Source: an uncultured Bacteroidales bacterium
GTDB lineage: Bacteria > Bacteroidota > Bacteroidia > Bacteroidales > UBA932
Reading direction: 5' to 3'
Assembly (NCBI GenBank): GCA_900319485.1
Contig: ONOQ01000019.1
Coordinates: 1-38,213 of the forward strand
DNA: 38,213 nucleotides
Numbering within the stretch: the stretch's first letter is position 1; the number at the start of each line of letters is the position of its first letter. Shown one piece after another: positions 32,663 to 38,213 of this stretch. A model generated the notes under the pieces. That model had not been told where the DNA came from. It worked only from the letters and a program-made list of their open reading frames with translations, and searched no databases. The translations under genes and the position numbers were made by a program.

Positions 32663-35497
32663 ATGCCTGAGATGTCAAAAAAGTTTGTCCCCAAGCACTT
32701 TGGTGACAAGAACCCCAATCCCAAGCTCATTAAATTCGTCCGTCACGTCACGGACCGCATTCCCGGAAAGATCAAGATGACAACCGAAGCCCCGGAGTAC
32801 TGGGGCCTTGCCTGCATCTTCGAGGACGAGATGGATGCCGTAACCCGTGAAGCCTCCCTGGACCTTCTCCTTGCAATGCTGCCCGGCAGCACCTTCAAGG
32901 TGAGGAAGCACTGGAGTTATGCCGCGCTTCATGAGTTAAACGCCAAAAAGCGCTTCACCCCGGACGACAAATCCCTGGATGACCTCCTTGATAAACTTGC
33001 CGTCTTCGGTATGCTGGAGTACGACTACGGAGACCATTACACCAACGGCCAGGGCCCGGATCCCGGCACCACGTTCAACCGTGAAGACCGCATCTACTGG
33101 GTTCCCATGTTCGTTCCCGGCAGCGCGGAGTACACCAATATGAGCGTCACGCTTATGGACAAGCACCCGGAACTTGCCATGTTCTTCGAGCGTATGACCT
33201 TCCTCCCGCTGGAAAAGGTGACTCCGTTCGTCCCTATGGGCGGCAGCGGTATCGGCATGCACGTAATTCCAGTAGAGAAGGCAATCTCCATGGAGAACCA
33301 GTCCATAGACATAGAGCACATCTCATACTGGCTCAAAAAATATGAAGGCCACCTTGGCGTGGGCATCTGCTCCTGCCGTTATGGCCGCAAGAAACTGGAC
33401 GAAGGCTGCGCCGACGACTACCGTGACTGGTGTATCGGCGTGGGTGATATGGCCGATTACCTCCGTGAAACCGGCCGCGGCCACGACATAACCTACGACG
33501 AGGCTATGGCAATCCTCAAAAAGGCGGAAGACCACGGCTTCGTGCATCAGGTGACAAACATTGACGGTGAGGGAAAGATCTTCGCTATCTGCAACTGCAA
33601 CGTCAAGATCTGCAATGCCCTCCGTACGTCACAACTGTTCAATACGCCCAATATGAGCCGCAGCGCCTATGTGGCGGAAGTTGAGCCCGAAAAGTGCGTC
33701 GCCTGCGGCCGCTGCGTGGAATACTGCCCCGCCGGCGCCGTGAAACTTGGCCAGAAACTCTGCACCAAGGACGGTCCGGTAAAATATCCCAAACATCCGC
33801 TTCCGGATGCCCTGCCGTGGGGCCAGAAGGACTGGACGGAGGATTACCGTGACAAGAACCGCATCAACTGCTACGATACCGGTACTTCTCCCTGTAAGAC
33901 CGCCTGCCCTGCGCACATTGCCGTACAGGGATATCTCCGCAAGGCGGCACTTGGAGAGTACAAGGAGGCCCTTGAACTCATCAAACGTGAGAATCCGTTC
34001 CCTGCAGTCTGCGGCCGCGTCTGCAACCGCCGCTGCGAGGACGCCTGCACCCGCGGTACCATAGACCAGCCCGTTGCAATTGACGCCGTCAAGAAGTTCC
34101 TCGCAGAACTTGACCTCAAGGCCGAAACCCGTTTTGTACCTGAGGTTAACTGCTGCTCCAATGTCCAGGACCGCTGGGAGGAGAAGATTGCAATAATCGG
34201 CGGCGGCCCTGCAGGTATGTCCTGCGCCAATTACCTTGCCACTATGGGTTACAGGCCCACCGTGTTTGAAAAGAACGAGGAACCCGGCGGTATGCTCCGC
34301 TACGGCATTCCTTCATACAAACTGGACAAGGATGTGATCAAGGCGGAGATCGACATAATGAAGGAGATTGGCGTAGAGGTCCGTACCGGCGTTGAAGTGG
34401 GTAAGGACGTTACCATACAGCAACTTCGCGATCAGGGTTACAAGGGCTTCTACGTGGCTATCGGCTGCCAGGGCGGCCGTCTTCCCGGCATCCCCGGAGA
34501 AACGCTTCCCGGCACCACCACCGCCATCGAATTCCTCCACAATGCCAACTGCGGCAAGATGAAGGTTTCCGGCAAGGTTGTAGTTGTTGGCGGCGGCAAT
34601 GTTGCCATAGACGCAGCCCGCGTGGCAATGCGCAGCGGCGCATCGGAGGTTACCATGCTCTCCCTTGAGACCGAGGACATTATGCCCGCATCCCTTGAGG
34701 AACGCACGGAAGCCCGCGAAGACGGCGTTGTGCTCAATCCCGGCTGGGGCCCCAAGGAAGTACTTGGAGAAGACAAGGTCAAGGGCATCGTGTTCAAGAG
34801 GTGCACCTCCGTATTCAACGCAGAGCATAAGTTCGCTCCGGAGTACGATGAATCTGAACTCATCACCCTTGATGCCGATATGGTGATTTTCGCAATCGGC
34901 CAGACCGTTATCCTGAAGGATCTCCTGAAGGACACCAAGGTGGAATTCTTCCGCGGCGTTTATCCCGTGGCCGACAAACTCACTTACCAGACCGCAGAGC
35001 CCGACATCTTTGTGGGCGGTGACTGCTTCACCGGTCCCAAGTTCGCCATCGACGCCATCGCCGCCGGCAAGGAGGCTGCAGAGTCCCTGCACCGCTTTGT
35101 CCAGCACGGCCATATGACTATCGGCCGTAACCGCAGGGATTTCATCGAACTTGACAAGGATAACATCGTTGTAGAGTCCTACGATAACTCTTCCCGTCAG
35201 GATCCCGGCGTTGTGCCCGTGAAGTCCAAGTTTGCCGAATATCACGGCACTCTCACGGAGGAACAGGTGCGTAAGGAAACAGCCCGCTGCCTCAAATGCG
35301 GCGCGTCCGTTGTGGATGAGAACAAGTGCATCGGCTGCGGCATCTGCACCACAAAGTGCGGCTTTGACGCCATCCACCTGCACCGTGTCCACCCCGAGGC
35401 ATCCCACATGCGCACCTCCGAGGATAAATTCGGCGGCATCCTTCCTTATATGATCAAACGTACCGGAAGAATTCTTTTCAGTAAGAAGCAGAAATGA
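32663..35497 (+). CDS. Large FAD/iron-sulfur oxidoreductase with GltD-like core
   Basis: 944 residues. A helical N-terminal region (1-230; about 60-130 looks winged-helix-like) is followed by a cysteine-rich section (C236, C238, C249, C257, C310, C312, C317) and a [4Fe-4S] motif C345-x2-C348-x2-C351-x3-C355. Next comes a GltD/dihydropyrimidine-dehydrogenase-like Fe-S domain (C411, C415, C450, C454, C458, C462). The flavin domain has GGGPAGMSCANYLA (513 on) and NAD(P) motif GGGNVAIDAARVAM. A C-terminal ferredoxin (C889, C892, C895, C899) ends it. After the NAD(P) motif, where GltD has YRR, this protein has LSLETEDIMPA, hinting at NADH over NADPH. It probably moves electrons between NAD(P)H and ferredoxin-like partners. 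It sits between hypB and hypA, and its substrate is unknown. Confidence 0.75.
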   Translation: MPEMSKKFVPKHFGDKNPNPKLIKFVRHVTDRIPGKIKMTTEAPEYWGLACIFEDEMDAVTREASLDLLLAMLPGSTFKVRKHWSYAALHELNAKKRFTPDDKSLDDLLDKLAVFGMLEYDYGDHYTNGQGPDPGTTFNREDRIYWVPMFVPGSAEYTNMSVTLMDKHPELAMFFERMTFLPLEKVTPFVPMGGSGIGMHVIPVEKAISMENQSIDIEHISYWLKKYEGHLGVGICSCRYGRKKLDEGCADDYRDWCIGVGDMADYLRETGRGHDITYDEAMAILKKAEDHGFVHQVTNIDGEGKIFAICNCNVKICNALRTSQLFNTPNMSRSAYVAEVEPEKCVACGRCVEYCPAGAVKLGQKLCTKDGPVKYPKHPLPDALPWGQKDWTEDYRDKNRINCYDTGTSPCKTACPAHIAVQGYLRKAALGEYKEALELIKRENPFPAVCGRVCNRRCEDACTRGTIDQPVAIDAVKKFLAELDLKAETRFVPEVNCCSNVQDRWEEKIAIIGGGPAGMSCANYLATMGYRPTVFEKNEEPGGMLRYGIPSYKLDKDVIKAEIDIMKEIGVEVRTGVEVGKDVTIQQLRDQGYKGFYVAIGCQGGRLPGIPGETLPGTTTAIEFLHNANCGKMKVSGKVVVVGGGNVAIDAARVAMRSGASEVTMLSLETEDIMPASLEERTEAREDGVVLNPGWGPKEVLGEDKVKGIVFKRCTSVFNAEHKFAPEYDESELITLDADMVIFAIGQTVILKDLLKDTKVEFFRGVYPVADKLTYQTAEPDIFVGGDCFTGPKFAIDAIAAGKEAAESLHRFVQHGHMTIGRNRRDFIELDKDNIVVESYDNSSRQDPGVVPVKSKFAEYHGTLTEEQVRKETARCLKCGASVVDENKCIGCGICTTKCGFDAIHLHRVHPEASHMRTSEDKFGGILPYMIKRTGRILFSKKQK

Positions 35498-35502
35498 TGA
35501 AT

Positions 35503-35636
35503 AGGAGGGTATATGTTCAAAACTACGTCCCTTCGGGACTAACCCTCGGGCGGGCAAAACGGGGCCCCCGAAAATCTTTGATTTTTGGGGTGTCATCACA
35601 AAGCCACGGGCGGCTATGGTTTTGAGTATGTCCCTC
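35503..35636. mobile_element. MITE-like or structured-RNA intergenic element with terminal inverted repeats
   Basis: The ends are imperfect inverted repeats: GAGGGTATATGTTCAAAAC (35505-35523) and GTTTTGAGTATGTCCCTC (35619-35636) pair over about 18 positions with one bulged T and three G-T pairs. Directly outside lie TGAAT (35498-35502) and TGAAT (35637-35641), a possible 5-bp target duplication. Internal hairpins: GTCCC-TTC-GGGAC (35527-35539), an 11-bp stem 35566-35576/35580-35590 with a TTT loop, and AGCC/GGCT (35602-35615). No coding frame. It could be a non-autonomous transposable element or a folded leader for hypA. Confidence 0.55.
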
Positions 35637-35651
35637 TGAATCAACTAACTT

Positions 35652-36002
35652 ATGCATGAACTAGGTATAGTATTCTACATTATAAGGGACGTCAAGAAGG
35701 CGGCCCAGGAGAATGGTGTGGAGAAAGTATCGGCAGTAGTGATGAACATAGGGGAGGTGAGTACCATCGTTCCGGAGTACATCATGGACTGCTGGAGATG
35801 GGCGGCCGATAAAGAGGACCTTCTGAGGGGCGCTGAACTGAAGATCAATACGCTGCCGGCGGTGTCTTACTGCGAGGACTGCGGGATGGAGTTTGAGACG
35901 GTGCGTTTTGGCAAAACCTGTCCGCACTGCGGAAGTGAGAAGACTTATCTTCTTCGTGGTAATGAAGTGGAAATAAAAGAAATTGAAGTTCCAAACCAAT
36001 AA
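35652..36002 (+). CDS. hypA: Nickel metallochaperone HypA
   Basis: Binds nickel and passes it to the target enzyme with HypB. 116 residues, standard length. The N-terminal MHELGI supplies the nickel ligand His2; the zinc site is formed by C-E-D-C-G and C-P-H-C-G in the second half, and VVMNIGEVSTIVPEYI matches the family. It is separated from the oxidoreductase by the 134-bp element and is 30 nt ahead of a membrane protein gene. No other hyp genes or hydrogenase subunits are in the window. Confidence 0.93.
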   Translation: MHELGIVFYIIRDVKKAAQENGVEKVSAVVMNIGEVSTIVPEYIMDCWRWAADKEDLLRGAELKINTLPAVSYCEDCGMEFETVRFGKTCPHCGSEKTYLLRGNEVEIKEIEVPNQ

Positions 36003-36032
36003 CACATTTATTTTTAACTTAAACCTTTAATT

Positions 36033-37130
36033 ATGTTTTTTCAAGTTTATGGAGAGCACGCCCTGTCACAGTGGGGAATGCTGATTGTGGTCCTTCTGGG
36101 CCTGATCCTCTTCAATGAGTTTGCACGCAGGACAAAACTTGGCGGCATCATCACTTTCCTGGCCATTCCTCTGGCCCTTACAGCCTACTTCCTGGCTATC
36201 TGGGTTGGTGTGAAGACCGGAGCACAGTGGGCTCTCGAGAACCAGACTCACGTCTATATGCAGGGCTGGTTCCACTATGCCAAACTGTATGCTGCAACGG
36301 CCGGCTGTATCGGCTTTATGATGATCAAGTACAAATGGGGTATCGGCGCAAAGCACTGGTTCAAGCCCTTCCCGTTCATCATCGTTGCCATCAACATCCT
36401 CATTGCCTGCGTATCCGACTTCGAGAGCGCAGTGATGGGCTGGAACAAATGGTGGCTCACCTCCGAGGGCGTATGGCAGTATGGCGGCTGGCACAATGTA
36501 ATGAACGGCGTTGCCGGTCTTCTGAACATCTTCTGTATGACCGCCTGGTGGAATGTGTATCCTTCCAAGGACAAGAAGGACATGATCTGGGCCGATATGA
36601 CCTGGGTTTACATCCTTGTCTATGACATCTGGAACTTTGCATACACCTACAACTGCCTGCCTACTCACAGCTGGTACTGCGGTATCGCACTGCTTCTTGC
36701 TCCCACCATCGCCGCTCTGCTTTGGAACCGTGGCGGCTGGATCCAGAACCGTGCAAACACCCTTGCAATCTGGTGCATGTTCGCACAGGTATTCCCTCTG
36801 TTCCAGGAGACCTTCAAGAACGGTCAGCAGTGGTTCAGTTGGGCAACCCTTCCCGTGCTTTATCCTCAGGGCACCGCTACCATCGAGCAGCTTTATGCAG
36901 CAGCCGGCGGTGAGGCCGCAGTGGTCGGTACAACCGTAGATCCTTCAGTTGTGGCTGCAAATCCCACAATGATGATCGTGATCAGCGCCCTTGCCCTTCT
37001 CACCAACGCAGTTGCCCTTGGTTACATCTTCGTTCAGGCCAAGAAGCGTCACATCAATCCTTACAAGGAAGACGTCTTCGTGGACCAGAAGTACTACAAG
37101 GATGCAATGGCCCGTGCCGTTGTTGACTAA
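36033..37130 (+). CDS. Multi-pass membrane protein, probably DUF5692 family
   Basis: 365 residues with about eight to nine hydrophobic spans, very rich in Trp and Tyr. The first span (GMLIVVLLGLILFNEFARRTKLGGIITFLAIPLAL) and the centre (WWNVYPSKDKKDMIWADMTWVYILVYDIWNFAYTYNCLPTHSWYCG) recall proteins annotated DUF5692 in gut bacteria. There are no cofactor motifs I recognise; several conserved-looking His and Trp residues lie within or near spans. The C-terminal 30 residues are charged and cytosolic-looking. It begins 30 nt after hypA and likely belongs to the same transcript, raising the possibility of a metal or solute transporter, which the sequence does not prove. It converges on the UPF0371 gene. 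Confidence 0.65.
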   Translation: MFFQVYGEHALSQWGMLIVVLLGLILFNEFARRTKLGGIITFLAIPLALTAYFLAIWVGVKTGAQWALENQTHVYMQGWFHYAKLYAATAGCIGFMMIKYKWGIGAKHWFKPFPFIIVAINILIACVSDFESAVMGWNKWWLTSEGVWQYGGWHNVMNGVAGLLNIFCMTAWWNVYPSKDKKDMIWADMTWVYILVYDIWNFAYTYNCLPTHSWYCGIALLLAPTIAALLWNRGGWIQNRANTLAIWCMFAQVFPLFQETFKNGQQWFSWATLPVLYPQGTATIEQLYAAAGGEAAVVGTTVDPSVVAANPTMMIVISALALLTNAVALGYIFVQAKKRHINPYKEDVFVDQKYYKDAMARAVVD

Positions 37131-37150
37131 TCTTCTGATAGTCAATTGAT

Positions 37151-37211
37151 TAATGATATAGCGGTGCACTTCACGGTGCACCGCTATATCATTATATGGC
37201 TGAGAATCAGC
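37151..37211. terminator. Convergent-junction palindrome, element 3 (bidirectional terminator plus mini-hairpin)
   Basis: Large hairpin with perfect 19-bp arms (37151-37169 and 37176-37194) and loop TTCACG. Its core TATAGCGGTGCAC...GTGCACCGCTATA is identical to that of element 2. A small hairpin GCTGA-GAA-TCAGC follows at 37199-37211, overlapping the start of the next gene's 3' flank. Confidence 0.75.
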
Positions 37212-37214
37212 GTG

Positions 37215-38213
37215 TTAGCGCTTTTTGATTTTGCGGACAGGGTCGCAGGTGAGGCCGATGCCCAGTTTGTTGAAGGTTTTGCGGTCTACCTCGGAGAGCA
37301 TTACCGTGGAGTGGACCTGGGCGCCCTTGAGGTTAGGGAGTTCATCCAGGGCCAGTTTACAGTTTTCATCGATGAGACTCATCATTGAGATGGCTACAAG
37401 TACTTCGTCGGTGTGGAGACGGGGATTGTGGCCGTGAAGGTATGTGACCTTGGTTTTCTGGATGGGGGCAATCATCTGCTGGGGGATGAGTTTCACGTTG
37501 TGGGCTATGCCGGCAAGGTGCTTTATGGCGTTAAGGAGAAGCGCGCTGCAGGGTCCAAGCAGGGGAGAGGTCTCACCGGTGAGGATGGTGCCGTCTTCAA
37601 GTTCTATGGCTGCGGTGGCAACGCCTGCCTTCTCAAGGCGCTCGTGGGCCGCAACGGTTGTTTTTCTATCGGCCGTGGTGAGCTTGGCCTTCTTCATCAC
37701 AAGGCTGTTTTTGTTCACCTCCGCTTCCGTGGCCTTTCCATCGGCAAAATTGCATAGGGCGGTGTAGTAGCGCCTTATGATTTCCTGCTTGGAGGCTTCC
37801 TGGCACACTTCGTCGTCACTGATGCAGTAGCCTATCATATTGACGCCCATATCCGTGGGTGACTTGTAGGGGGATTCTCCGTATATGTCCTCGAAGAGGG
37901 TGTTCATAACGGGGAAGATCTCTATGTCCCTGTTGTAGTTGACGGCGGTCTCTCCGTAGGCTTCCAGATGGAAGGGGTCTATCATATTAACGTCATCAAG
38001 GTCTGCGGTGGCGCTCTCGTAGGCCATATTTACGGGGTGGCTCAGGGGAAGGTTCCAGACCGGGAAGGTCTCGAACTTTGCATAGCCGGCCTTGATGCCT
38101 CGTTTGTTCTCCTGGTATAACTGGCTCAGGCACACTGCCATCTTGCCGCTGCCTGGGCCTGGAGCCGTCACAACCACAAGAGGCTTGGAAGTCTCAACGT
38201 AGTCGTTCTTGCC
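37215..38213 (-). CDS. UPF0371 / DUF1846 family protein, 3' part, truncated by window edge
   Basis: About 332 C-terminal residues are visible and the frame stays open through the right edge; family members are near 500 residues, so the start lies outside. Characteristic stretches: VVTAPGPGSGKMAVCLSQLYQENKRG (a P-loop-like GPGSGK), AGYAKFETFPVWNLPLSHPVNMAYE, ATADLDDVNMIDPFH and ESPYKSPTDMGVNMIGYCI. The apparent GTG start at 38177 is internal. Biochemical role is not established to my knowledge; the conserved GSGK and aspartate-rich segments suggest nucleotide or phosphate binding. Confidence 0.88.
   Translation of the reverse strand, partial: GKNDYVETSKPLVVVTAPGPGSGKMAVCLSQLYQENKRGIKAGYAKFETFPVWNLPLSHPVNMAYESATADLDDVNMIDPFHLEAYGETAVNYNRDIEIFPVMNTLFEDIYGESPYKSPTDMGVNMIGYCISDDEVCQEASKQEIIRRYYTALCNFADGKATEAEVNKNSLVMKKAKLTTADRKTTVAAHERLEKAGVATAAIELEDGTILTGETSPLLGPCSALLLNAIKHLAGIAHNVKLIPQQMIAPIQKTKVTYLHGHNPRLHTDEVLVAISMMSLIDENCKLALDELPNLKGAQVHSTVMLSEVDRKTFNKLGIGLTCDPVRKIKKR

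Noticed and set aside
34797-34810. GAGGTGCACCTC palindrome resembling the terminator core
   Set aside because: It lies inside coding sequence (KRCTSV region) with short arms and no flanking mini-hairpin; chance occurrence is likely.
34313-35644. Long minus-strand open frame (443 codons) opposite the oxidoreductase gene
   Set aside because: It is a shadow of the strongly motif-supported plus-strand gene, with low-complexity Gly/Ala/His composition and no promoter.
1-38213. CRISPR arrays, prophage or transposase genes
   Set aside because: No regularly spaced direct repeats, integrase, capsid or transposase-like proteins were seen on either strand.

Overview
The window reads as a chromosomal segment of a gut-type Bacteroidales bacterium (phylum Bacteroidota). 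The evidence is Bacteroidota-style promoters (TTTG, about 19-20 nt, TAnnTTTG) without clear Shine-Dalgarno sites, a BACON/SusE-F-type lipoprotein amylase, fimbrillin (Mfa-like) lipoproteins with DUF3575 and DUF3868 partners, pyruvate:ferredoxin oxidoreductase, and an anaerobic GlpABC dehydrogenase. G+C looks a little above half. No phage, insertion sequence with a transposase, or CRISPR array was seen, and there is no gene-free stretch longer than about 160 bases.

Layout. 1-563 (-) is the start of a type IIA topoisomerase B subunit (parE-like). 687-860 (-) is a small 2x[4Fe-4S] ferredoxin, divergent from a DUF1573 lipoprotein (954-2099, +). 2200-9407 (-) is fabD, then nifJ, then an M16 peptidase that is broken by a deletion/frameshift. 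A tRNA-Arg(CCG) lies at 9518-9589 (-). 9678-13409 (+) holds an M48 peptidase with a TerB-like tail, a BamA/TamA-like outer-membrane barrel and an alpha/beta-hydrolase lipoprotein. 13457-21991 is a full glycerol/glycerol-3-phosphate block: glpK-glpF (+) converge on a tightly packed glpA-glpB-glpC-glpQ-glpT operon (-).

22193-31927 (+) is the most distinctive region. A multidomain GH13 amylase lipoprotein with SusE/F-like and CBM26-like modules is followed directly by two fimbrillin-like lipoproteins whose C-terminal extensions resemble the same modules, then a shorter fimbrillin-like protein, DUF3575 and a DUF3868/OmpA-like protein. I infer a possible starch-binding surface fimbria linked to a starch-degrading enzyme, with no SusC/SusD in view.

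31976-37130 (+) is a second unusual cluster. HypB and HypA (nickel chaperones) flank a 944-residue FAD/iron-sulfur GltD-like oxidoreductase and are followed by a multi-pass membrane protein (probably DUF5692), with no hydrogenase in the window. A 134-bp terminally inverted, highly structured element with flanking TGAAT repeats sits between the oxidoreductase and hypA. The right edge (-) is a partial UPF0371/DUF1846 protein.

All three convergent gene junctions in the window carry the same kind of element: a perfect or near-perfect GGTGCAC-core palindrome plus a small CTGA...TCAG hairpin. This points to a dispersed repeat family used as bidirectional terminators.
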